DNA of 64,000 nt from Porites lobata (lineage: Eukaryota > Cnidaria > Anthozoa > Scleractinia > Poritidae), in the NCBI GenBank assembly GCA_942486035.1, contig CALNXK010000038.1:2522501-2586500 (forward strand). Reading direction: 5' to 3'. This document shows, piece by piece, positions 1 to 10,519 of this stretch; the first letter of the stretch is position 1; each line of letters opens with the position of its first letter. The position numbers and the translations under genes are program-made. The notes under the pieces are model-generated. The model was not told where the DNA came from and did no database searches. It worked only from the letters and a program-made list of their open reading frames with translations.

Positions 1-490
1 ATCCCATCGTCAGGTTGCAATAGCTCTTTCACACTCCTGTTGATCGCATCTCATGGCATCTTCTCCATATCAAGTACAATATCGGGAACAAATGTGCACA
101 ATTCGTCCAAATATACAACAATGATTCACGCTCAATTATTTCAATGTCCTTTTAACAATTCTAAGTCCATTTCTTGCGGATGATATTATCAGTGTTCTTT
201 AAAATATTGTTATTTATACAAAACCCATCTCTATAATTGGGAAAAAAAATTCGCCTTGCTAGTACCCTCTAGAATATTTCAAACATGTACGTAAAAGGCA
301 CTTGGAAAAAAAGTAATACTAACTAAGGGAGGTAGGAGTAACGTGTTTAATCTGACTTTAATGAATAAATTAATGAGAATCGAGTGAGTGAGTGAGTGAG
401 TGAGTGAGTGAGTGAGTGAGTGAGTGAGTGAGTGATCGAGTGCCATTCGAGTGCCCCCAAAAGCCCATGGCATGACTACGTCATCCATGA
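1..490. other. Intergenic, with a (GAGT)n microsatellite
   Basis: No gene is recognisable here. A perfect GAGT tetranucleotide run of about 50 bp lies at 383-434. The segment shared with the NCOA4 5' region starts just after this stretch, near 492. Confidence 0.7.
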
Positions 491-491
491 G

Positions 492-1287
492 CTAAAAAGG
501 GAAAGGGAGGTCCGTTTGGCCCGGCTAACCTCGATCCCTCTTCCTTTTCCCTAGCTTCATTCGCTCACGTCCACATGCATATTTCAACGCCTGTAACACC
601 GGCCTTTTTATTAGTAAATATCACCCTTGGGCAACTGTGAGTAGGTATATGTTATTAACAAAAAATTGTGCAAAGCTGGCGCTGTATATACTAGATTATA
701 CGTATCATAATCCGGGATCAAATCTCTCCCAGCTCCCGGATTAGTTTTCACGCTTAAACCCACCCACCCTAAGCAACAAATAACGAGCAACCGAAATGGA
801 CTGAAATGTAATGTTATTACTGAAAATAGGTCCTGCTGTTAGCAAATTAATTTCCTTTAATGGATTTTAATGATACATTAAAAATATCCTCTGAAGTAAT
901 CCTTTATAACTACATCGCGTTGCCATGTCTAGCTGGTGGCCTGCAATGCAAGCTCTTGGGAGAAGGGCTCGGGAGCTCTTTTCCCTCCCCCATCACCGCC
1001 CCCGAGAGCTTGCTCGCAAGCAAGTGGCGTGCGTGGCGTGCAGAAAGTCACGTTTTTGTGTGTGGAAAACTGACCAATCACAATGTGCGTTATTACAAGC
1101 ATGTCTTGGCTGGTTTATATCGCCTTCTGTGATTGGTGAAACTCGTGTATCGGACGCCTTTCTGAGCAACAAGAGATTTTTATCCAAGGTCGCCGGTGTA
1201 GAGTTCGAGGTTGTCGTTTGAAGACGGGAAAATCCCAGTTGCTTTGCTAAACTTGGCAGAAATTCAGATATTTCTCTCGTTTTACCG
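492..1287 (+). promoter_or_regulatory. Duplicate of the NCOA4 promoter and non-coding first exon (orphan copy)
   Basis: This matches, with small indels, the sequence upstream of NCOA4 at 46456-47858. Shared landmarks are a GC-richer block, a CCAAT box (GACCAATCA at 1072-1080), a second inverted CCAAT (GATTGGTGAA near 1131) and a first exon ending in a strong splice donor (CCG|GTAAGTAAG, exon end 1287). Homology continues as intron sequence beyond the donor and, after the inserted elements, from about 8935 to about 10240. It stops just before the place where the NCOA4 coding exon should start. The copy therefore has a promoter and a donor but no coding exon. It could be dead, or could drive a chimeric or non-coding transcript. 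The short ORFs here are not conserved in frame between the two copies and are not called as genes. Confidence 0.75.
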
Positions 1288-1942
1288 GTAAGTAAGCTTC
1301 CCGAAATTTTATTTATGGTGGGTTTAGTAGAATTTTTGCCAAAAGTTAAGCGGATTGATGAGCAAATTTATCCACGATCTAAAGCCATTCAATCACGGGA
1401 AGTTTGCTCGTAGAACTACTGAGTGACTTCTGTCGTCATGAAAATTGGGAGAAAGTAGAGGGCCTCATTTGATGTTCCAGTTGATGATACGTAGCGAAGA
1501 GTGATAGTTGAAGGTTATAAAGTGAGTCAAATTTTTGCGATGGTTCAAGCTAACTTGCCAACATGGCGAACTTTGATATTATTAGTCATTCTTGTAATGA
1601 ATTATTTCGAAATCGAGCATGCAACAGAGTAAAACAACTGTGACAATTAACAGGGGGAAATTTTTAAATACCTTTGCGTCTGGTAGATACAGATACCTAG
1701 CCATTGAAAGAAATATGACACCCGGGAATTATTGTAGAAATGAGCCAAAATATGAGGACAGGTAAGCTTATCATTTTACCTGTGTAATACGAAAAAGAAA
1801 ACAAACAAAGGAAAGCTTAACCCGTTAACCCAGATACTTAACTTCAAGTCGCACATATTTTTAATTTTCAGTATAAACTGAACTGTTCGAAAGGGACACT
1901 GGTTGACTACCCGCCTAGGTTCTCACCCGATAGGTCTCTCTT

Positions 1943-2053
1943 AAAAAATAAATAAACAAATAAATAAGTGTACTTTATTTGAGTGTCAAGGTATTTAGCA
2001 CGAAAGAACTAATTGGGGACACTATTTTTCACATCTCCAACTGGAGATGGGAC
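1943..2053 (-). mobile_element. SINE, 3' part (split by an insertion)
   Basis: On the minus strand this is the tail of a tRNA-derived SINE, ending in a (TTTA)n-like tail (plus-strand AAATAAATAAAC at 1948-1968). Its 5' part, with the Pol III B box, lies at 8734-8925. A foldback transposon inserted between them and duplicated the 8-bp target GATGGGAC (2046-2053 and 8726-8733). Confidence 0.6.
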
Positions 2054-4212
2054 CGGGCGTCGATAAAACCAGGAACATGGAACATTCCAGAACATTCCGG
2101 AACATCCCAGAACATGAAAAAATAATTAATTAATTAAATAATAATAATATATAGATTTACCCAGGGCTAAAAGCGAAGCTCCCATTAATAAATTTATGAT
2201 TTAAATCAAACAATAAACTTGTAATCCACAAATCAGTTAACTTAAGGGCACATATGTGACTTTTTAGGGAAAGCTAAGGCTAAGTGATTTTAGAGTGAAA
2301 AAAAATCTTTGGTCGAATTGATAGCCGGTATATATACACCCAAAAATAGCAATCATCGAGTAGATTAGGCTTGGAAAACGAATTCATGGAAAAAACAAAT
2401 TAGGCCGAATTTTTTGCATTCGACAAGTCTGCTTAAAAAAATCTTGCCAACAACTCTGGGAGAGTGCAAACCAACATTTCATACTTTTTATGCATCACAT
2501 CTGAGGTGAAAAGTAATATGAGGCGCTGTTTTTATCATACAGACCTCAGACAAAATGCACTATTTCACAATTTTTCAAGACAAATTGCACTCATTCAATA
2601 TTCAGAACCGTACGAAGCACGCGTTGGCTTTTAGCAAAACCGTTCAAAAAATTTCCAAAATCACCTATACGGCCAGCCGGTTGTCACTTTTGACAAGCGC
2701 CAAATTTTCAGTGAACATTAAAAGAGTTTCGCTTCAACATAATAAAGAATTTATTGTTTATTTTTTTTTATTTAATGGTTTTATAACGATGTGCAAACGC
2801 GCGGCATTTTGAGTACTCTTGCAAGCGTTGTCTGTTGACAACTGAAAACAAACAGCAAAGCAATTGCAAGAGACTACTAACAATCAATAAAAGAAATGTA
2901 ATTCGGTGAAACATTTACAGAGACCACAATTTTCATTCACGAAGACAAGTATTAAAGCGTCTCTAAAAATCCTGAGTCTTTACGCTTAAGCCTAAAGCTT
3001 TTAGCCGGCTTCCTGGTGTTTACTGTTTTCAGAGATGAACTCGAGGCAAGAAAATCGCTCAAAGCTTTCTTTCTACAGCCAAAATTATAACTAAATACTC
3101 TTCGGAACGTTTTTCATTCTATATGCGGAGAGAAAATATCGACTAAAGGCTTTTTAAAGCTCTGTAAGCTTATATATACTAGATCAGATCATTGTCTCAG
3201 ATCTTAATACAAACGTGCATAAATTAGCCTCATAAACTGCGCTCGACTTCATGAAATTAGATATAAAAAAACAAACATACACTGTATACAATAATTACTC
3301 AGGCTTACCATTTGAGATGCAGCTCTTTAAAGCTATCAAGTAAGGCTAGAATCGCTTGAGGGACTTTTCAACCCCGCATCCAGCAAGGTGAAAAACGAAA
3401 ATGATGCATCCGAAATCGGATTTCCAACTTTGACAACCGGCCCATTTCCCAACCAAAAATTCAATAAACAAACCAGCCATGAATCAAAGAAGACTGTTGA
3501 TAGCAGCTGTATTTCATTTTAAGCATCCAGTGGGAAAAGACAGTAAAAAACATCATAAGTTGACAAAATACTTTGTCAGCTTCAGCTGTCAAAGTAAACA
3601 AGGTTCAAGATGCTGTGTAAATTTTCTGCATGAACTCACCTGTCAAATTTTGACCAATCAGGGCCTAAAAATTGGACGGTCGTAGAGCGTGATCAACCTG
3701 TGACTATGGTGAGTAAAGGGAAAAGCCTCTGTCTTCCCTGCTTGTATTTTTAAGTGATTGGCTGAATTTCCGCGTCCGAGATCAGTTTGAAATCAAAATG
3801 TTAATAACGCGGGGCCATAGTGACATTAACACAACACTTTCTGTCATCACGTCATTATATTACTGCCGTTCTCTTTGCCTTTGTATTTCTCTTTCGCGTT
3901 GCCTTTGTCTGTTCATTCTAGCTCTGTCTCGTTCTGCTTGCCGGCGTTTTTCACGATAATTTTCTCCCCTTCTTCTCGCTCTGACTCTTTCTACTTGCCG
4001 ACTTTCTTCGCTAAAATGTTGTCTTCTTCTTCTACTTCTAACGCGCTCTCTTTGGCGATCGTCTTCGCTTGTTCTACGCGTGTTGACTCTTGCTCTCTGC
4101 CGTTCACCTTCTCTTTGCTTTCTGCTTAAAACCTGTCATCTACACGCTAAAATCTCTCTACTGTTGTTTGTTGACATAATAGCTTTCGTAAGTTGTAATA
4201 AAAAGTTATAAA

Positions 4213-5676
4213 CAGTCCGGAATATCCCTAAATTTAAGGACAGGGCCAACTGGTCACGCGACACTTTTCAACCAATGAGAATGCGCGCTTGTGTTTATCA
4301 ACAAACAAATCAAAACATCGCCCCAGTGATCAAAAATTTTCAAAACAACGGACGGAGGCAGACAGAATCAGTCATCGTTTCGAGGCTCTCAGGCATATTT
4401 TAAAGACTTTTCACGAGGCATACACAATTATTTTAGGTGGACAGCTTATCGGAAGCCATATTGGAAGTGTCTCGTGAAATATTCAGCACATTTTGTGGCT
4501 TATTTCTTCTTTTATCCTTTAAACAACGCGATGCCTAGGCGAGAGTTTGGTCGGTTTTCAAGGTAGGTGAACAAGTGTCTATTATTTTTTCGATTCACAG
4601 ATTTTTTACGAAGTTCTAGATATTTTTCCTCGATTGTCCTATCGATTAACTTTTATCATGTTGAATGTGGGGATGGTAGCTAGACAACCTAGAATTCTGG
4701 TAGACAATTTTTGAATTCCGAGGTCCAAAACACGTACGTTTTCCACTCCCGGGTTTCTCACAGAGCCGTGTTATTACTTTTTTTCGCATTAGTACGAGCC
4801 TTTGCCTTTTTTCTTTTCAAGGCCAAAACAACTTTAATAGTCTTATGGATATTAACGTCTAACATTTCGCCTCACTTTGCCGAATTTGCGGGGATGAAAT
4901 TTGAAGATCATAAGCGCAACGTAGATACTAACCGCTTTGTTTCCGAAATTCACTAATCTGGAAAGATTTAATGTTGTTGCATTCTCCAAATGTTCATCCA
5001 CCGTTAAAAAACAATAAAAGAAACAAGGCAAATCTCAATTGTAAATGATGTATTTCGCTACTCATTGAACATGCACTGATTATCTGGGATAAAATCAAAA
5101 CATTGCAGGTACTACAGCAAGCAAAGAAAGCACCAGATGCGTGAAGTCAACACGAAACAACACAAAACACGAACAAGCAAAATTAATAAATTTGAACTAC
5201 TTTCTACTCTTGTTATGATGACTGATTCTTTGATTCTTGTCCTGTAGAAGTTAATAGGTAGTACCAATCCTGTTTTGTACGATCTCAACAAAGTTTTTAA
5301 GCTCTCTCTAAGGCTATTTTTCACGGGACTAGTTTGCTTCTATCAAAACTCTTGCAAGCCATGCCAGTGAAGCCACGACCTCCGCGATCGGTCCGGAATC
5401 AATTGGAACACCCCAATGATTCGTTCCTTGCAATGATTAATGCTCTTATTCTCTTACATGAAATGTTTTCTTTGAAATATTAAATGTGAAATCTAGACGA
5501 GTACTGTAAGCTTATCTTTAATTCTGTCCTACTCCGTCCGTTGTTTTGAAAATTTTTGATCACTGGGGCGATGTTTTGATTTGTTTGTTGATAAACACAA
5601 GCGCGCCCTCTCATTGGTTGAAAAGTGTCGCGTGACCAGTTGGCCCTGTCCTTAAATTTAGGGATATTCCAGACTG
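4213..5676. mobile_element. Non-autonomous DNA transposon with ~150-bp terminal inverted repeats (CAGTC ends)
   Basis: The left end starts CAGTCCGGAATATCCCTAAA and the right end is its reverse complement, CAGTCTGGAATATCCCTAAA. The match extends about 150 bp (4213-4364 and 5521-5676). It is flanked by the 5-bp direct repeat ATAAA at 4208-4212 and 5677-5681. The interior (about 1.15 kb) has no long ORF. Confidence 0.8.
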
Positions 5677-7202
5677 ATAAAGGCTCTGTCGAAAAATCTT
5701 TTTGCTAAGTTGCTTTGAAATTTCTTTTTTCAAAACCAGTTGCGCCATGCGATTTCCCGCCAAAAAATCTCTACTTTCCCCTACCCCAAGAGTCCATGTG
5801 GACTACTTTCCACTACCTGGAAAGTCCGTATGGACGGACGTACCCTGACGTCATAACCAAAATTTCTCGGATGGGTAGTTTATCTTAGTTATGGTGCTCT
5901 GCTCGCGCGCGCTTCGTGCGCGCAAGGAGCTCCGCTATTAACAATAACAACAAGACGCTACAGAGCGTACACTTCGGCGTCGTTGTTGTTGAACTAATTA
6001 ATTGTAAATTCGGAGGAATAGTAAGAAATCAAATATGGTAAGAGTAAGGTGTTAATTTGTGAAATTATGGGATTTGTCAGGATATTCTGAAAAGAGCAAC
6101 ACCCAAGATGCCTACTTGCCAAAAACTAGCATTTCGGGACAAATTGTCTCCGAGATATTAGCCCAGTTATGCTCTTATGACTCCATACAAATCCTTCTAA
6201 AAAAAACAATTCTCTATTTTTCTTAGTCACATCAGGCTTCAAAAACAGCATAGCAGTCTCATGTACTGAATAAAGATATGTAAGGCATGGGTAAGGAGTC
6301 AATTACGTTGAGCATGGAATTAACTAAAAATCAAAGTCACGAGTTCGAATGTTTGAGGATAATTATTCACTGACTATCAGCACGCAGGGATGTCGGATTA
6401 ACACAAGGAAGTTGTTAAAGCTCTGTAAAGATAGCCTTTACAGAGCTTTGAAACACAGCATCCGCCAACACAAACTTGACTTGAACTTTGAGTAAAACTA
6501 AACAGCCTCTACCAATAATAACAAACTGTCACTTGAACTTCGGATATCTTGCGGCTTCCGCGAACTTGTAAACACAGAACCTGAAAATCGACCTTCGTCA
6601 CACTTGACTAAACACAGCAGTCCAGCTCGTGGGAAAAAACTTAGTTCGTCAAAAGAACTCGCTTGGAACTTGTATACCGTTTGACATAAGGTTCTAGAAA
6701 ATACCAAACAGGCGAATAGTAGTAGCTTTTCGACATATTTTATGATTTCAGTAACTGATGCAAATCTGCTGACTCATGCTGAAATGTAAACATGCCCTAA
6801 TTAATTATTCATGGCTAATCCAAAAACGTAGAGAACGTTCGAGAAAGTCACGCAACGCATGAAAGCAATTTTACTACGTAACACTCAACAAAGACAAAAT
6901 GTCTTTTTGCAGCATTTTGTAACTTTAAATTCATCATAAAACAGTTAGAAAGGAGGGCTCACTCGTGAAATGTTTTTCAACACTCGAAGAGAAATTTTGC
7001 GTCTCTGCGCGGCCATGAAATATCCTCTATTTATTCCTCGAGTAATTAAAGACTAAACTCGAATTAATCTCAAGATATCACGAAGTAGTCCGGTCTCATT
7101 TCGTGAAATAGTTGAAACAAGCCGAAAAGTCACGAACTTGCACGCCCAATCTTGTCCCGAAACTAGTGCATCATTTCATAACTATTTTTCATCTCCCAAA
7201 CA

Positions 7203-7320
7203 ACCTTGGGTCGCAGTAGCGCAATCGGCTAATCCCTCAACTTAGAATCTCCTCTGATCTGACGGGTCACACAGGTGCATGAGTCGGTTCAAACCCCGGG
7301 AAGGCCAAAAAATAAATTCT
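7203..7320 (+). mobile_element. tRNA-related SINE fragment
   Basis: An A-box-like stretch (AGTAGCGCAATCGGCTA) lies about 70 bp before a B-box-like GGTTCAAACCCC, in the spacing of a Pol III internal promoter. It is followed by an A-rich tail. It is not a functional tRNA gene because no clover-leaf acceptor stem is evident. Confidence 0.5.
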
Positions 7321-8733
7321 TTCTTCCTCGAAAAAGTTAAGGAATAAATAAAAAAATCGAAGGGATCTCGGGATATCTCGAATTAATTCGGCTCTCACTT
7401 CGTCAAAAAGCCGAAGAAAACCGAAAACCTACAGACTTTGCATGCCCAATCTTGTCAAAAAATTGTAACTTTGATACATTCCTGAGCGTCGCGAAACCTT
7501 TACTTCGCGCTCCGCCGAAGTAATAAATAATAAAAAGAACGATAGATCGAAAAGAATTTTTGCAAAAATTTATAATAACAAAATAAATAACATAACATAA
7601 AAACGGAAAATAAAGAAACAAAGAAAGAAAAAGAAACTGGTATCATCTCTGAGTATGAGAAAACAATCAGTTTTGTCGCAGTGAATTTTTTGGGCGAGTG
7701 AGGGTCCATTCAAATGACAGTAATGAGTGAAGGCTTGCTTCTAAATTCAAAATATATTAAAATAGGTCGCGGGGAGAGGGTTTTCAAGCTTTCGTCACAC
7801 AGTCACCTCTTGTAAATGTTTGCCATGCGGTTTAACGGTTATCCATTTACGGCTTTGCGACCGTAAGAAGAGCTTAGGGGCTCGTCGCTTTGGACTTGGA
7901 TAATTAAATTAAAGATTCACATTCGCCGTGAATAGTTGCAGTGGCAGTGGTAGCGCAGTGGTAGTTTCTCACTGTTATCAGTTAGCCTGAATTTTAGCCG
8001 TCTCCCCGCAAACTCCTCTTGCGACTCGAGTAGACGTCTGAAATATCATGCTGACTGTAAACAGTATAGAAACTACTAGGAATGTGAGTATTGTCCTCTA
8101 AAATCCAAAGACAGGAACCCTTATACTCTTCTCAAGTTCACAGAGCCGCCTAGTCTGTAAGTAATTCATGTCAACCTCAAGTGAAGCAAAGCGCCTCAAG
8201 TAAGCAAATGTCATTTATTTATAAGGAGACTATATGTTGGCTTGAAATGAGCTACTTACCGACTTGGATTGACATGAAATACTGCACCGACATTTCAGAC
8301 CATTGCAGAACCGTAAATGGATAACCGCCAAATGATTAACTCATGGCAAACAATATTACAAGAGGTAGCTGTGTGAGGAAAGCTTAAAGACCCCCCTCCT
8401 CGCGACCCATTTTAATATATTTTGAATTTATAAGCAAGCCTTCACTCATTACTGTCATTTGCATGAACCCTCACACGCCCAACAAATTTTAATTTGTTGC
8501 GACTCAGAGAGGATACCAGTTTCTTTTTCTTGATTATTTCATTATTTTTCGTTTTTTTTTTGTTATTTTACGTTATTATTAATTTTTACAAAAATTATTT
8601 ATTATTATTATTTTATTATATTTTTTTCATGAAGATTATTTTTATTTAAATTTCATGTTCCGGGATGTTCCGGAATGTTCTGGCATGTTCTGGAATGTTC
8701 CGTGTTCTGGGTTTTATCGACGGCCGATGGGAC

Positions 8734-8925
8734 TGCCATTTTACTTGGTCATCCTAGCCAGGCCAAGGTCCAGCCGTTTGCAGTGCAAAGGGAGTACCTT
8801 CATTTCTCAGTTATTTTAAGACCCTGAGTATTGGTCCGGCCCGGGGAATTGAACCCCCCACTTTTCGCTCTGCAGTCAAGTGCTCTGCGTACTGGGCTAG
8901 TCCTGCTGACCAGAGATTTTAAAAG
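8734..8925 (-). mobile_element. SINE, 5' part with Pol III promoter
   Basis: The minus-strand sequence holds an A-box-like region (GGACTAGCCCAGTACGC) and a B box (GGGGTTCAATTCCCC), typical of a tRNA-derived SINE. The 3' part continues at 1943-2053 on the other side of the foldback insertion. Confidence 0.65.
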
Positions 8926-8934
8926 TTAACAAAA

Positions 8935-10240
8935 AGCTTGTTTGGTACTGTGTACCTGGTTAGCTTTTGTGTATTGCAGTAAGGTTTGTAAGTGGAAGCA
9001 TTTGAGTTTTACCAAGTCTGTTGTTGTAAAAATCTGAGATTGTGAAAGAGACAGTTCAAGACCCAAGAGAGAAAGAAACGTTTGAAAGACTGTCAAAGAC
9101 TTCTGACATTTTTAGACCCAGTCAGAATTTTCCCAGACCCATGATTTTCAAGGTTTAGTACCCTAAATTGCCACCTGTAAGTCCCCTCTCCCCCACTTAA
9201 AAGCCCTCCCTATTATAGGCCCTCCCTATTATAAGCCCATCTACCTGTAAATAAAGAAAAATACTCTCGCAGTTGTCAGTGGCAGTTTACGGTATTAGCA
9301 TTTGTCACACCCTTGGTACATTAACCAAGCATTGGTACTGGTAAAGTAGATGCATGTAGATATCAGATATCAGTTGTCAGGTAAGGAAGGGTTGAACTAC
9401 ATTGGCAGCCTGACGTGGTTTGGCATCCAAGCCCAAGAACATACTGATTAGGGGTTTTCTTCTTGGTCTTACAACATTTCAGGCCAAAAAAAGCTCAACT
9501 TTGCTAAGACATCTCAGATGTAAGCAGGGCTCAAAAAAGATGCGGAATTTCAGCTTGTCATTGGGGCAAGCATCTCTTACATTTTGCTTGCCTGACTCAC
9601 TGCGTCAATTGCTTACTTGTCTTTTAGTTAATAATTTAGTTAGAAGATGACTTGCCTGAATTCTCGCCCATTGGGCAAGTGCATTTTAACAGTCTCTTTC
9701 CCAGCCTGAAAATCTACCAGTTCTAGACTTTTTGCGAGGCCTGGAAAGAAATATATTATGTAAACACCTGTGAAATCCTCGGTAAGCTTCATGTGATATC
9801 TTAACACATAAAAATAACATGTTATCTTTGTACATGAAAAAATGACCATTGCTATTTCAATGCAGTAAGTCATGTCTTCCCAAAAATAATGTTTAAGTGA
9901 AATGGTTTGGTATTTCATCAGGTGTTTATATAATAAACCAAACATTACATGGCCTCTTTGAGATAAAACATTCCTGTTTTTGCATTGAAGATATTTCACT
10001 TATTTGCTGCATTCACTTGTGAAATATTTTTCAACACTTCAAGAGAATTTTTTTTCCATGTTGAAAGGTTGATTGGTTTGTGACAAAATAGTGCAAAAAT
10101 AAGGAATCTGCAAAAGAGAGTGCCCAGTATGTGCTGAAACCCCATAAATTTATTTCACATTGGCACATAACCCACCAGCTGACATGAAGTCCTACTTCCC
10201 CCAGAGCTCTTTTGGGCTGCACCAAATTTGCTTGTCACTT
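8935..10240 (+). repeat. Duplicated NCOA4 intron-1 segment
   Basis: This corresponds to 48985-50650, upstream of the NCOA4 coding exon; for example 8990-9075 matches 49005-49095 and 9640-10225 matches 50031-50650. It contains a dispersed repeat (9515-9750) also found at 15726-15947 and 49925-50145. Homology ends at about 10240, before any coding exon. Confidence 0.7.
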
Positions 10241-10519
10241 CAACCAAGATTGATACTACAACAGTAACCTTTTCTTGTCATTATTTTGATGTCACTTGAC
10301 TACCTGCGATGACAATAACTGCAGACACTACGATCAGACTCTCTCTTGTCTAGTGCAAAATTAACCCAAGTGTGCGAATCACCATGGTTAATCTTCAAAT
10401 AAAGTAGCCCTTCATTCATAGGGGTGGGTATAATCTTTCATTGACAAGCTGCCTCAACCCTGAAGTGTGTCACAGAGTCTGTCTCCAAAGGTTAAGGTAT
10501 GGCCACCTCCCCAATGTAC

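Larger units (their letters stand above)
2148..7522. mobile_element. 5.4-kb insertion nested in the foldback left arm, unclassified
   Basis: The extent is set by where the left-arm sequence shared with the element at 35412 breaks off (AATAATAATAAT, about 2148) and resumes (TAATAAATAATAAAAAGAAC, about 7522). It contains the CAGTC-type transposon at 4213-5676, a tRNA-like SINE at 7203-7320 and a GC-rich CG-repeat patch near 5903-5935. No ORF longer than about 85 codons and no recognisable transposase or reverse transcriptase was found. I could not identify its own terminal repeats. Confidence 0.5.
2054..8725. mobile_element. Foldback DNA transposon with a large nested insertion
   Basis: The outer ends are an inverted pair: GGGCGTCGATAAAACC at 2055 and its near reverse complement ending at 8725. 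An 8-bp duplication GATGGGAC flanks both ends, a length usual for hAT-type elements. Next to each end are arrays of GGAACATTCC/GGAACATCCC decamers, likely transposase-binding repeats. Arms of about 400 bp (7523-7870 and 8290-8640) are inverted copies of each other around a unique centre (7870-8290). Compared with the second copy at 35412-36591, the native element is about 1.3 kb. The block from about 2148 to 7522 is foreign sequence inserted into its left arm. No transposase ORF is present, so it is non-autonomous. Confidence 0.75.

Noticed and set aside
860..1221. Overlapping 90- and 98-codon ORFs in the NCOA4-promoter duplicate
   Set aside because: The true NCOA4 copy (47451-47793) does not keep either frame over its length, and the region behaves as promoter and 5' UTR.
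7520..8725. CRISPR-like or regulatory repeat array from the GGAACATTCC decamers
   Set aside because: The decamers are adjacent variants without spacers, placed next to transposon ends.
8745..8925. Possible tRNA gene (B box, GGGGTTCAATTCCCC)
   Set aside because: No complete clover-leaf; the body and tail match a SINE.
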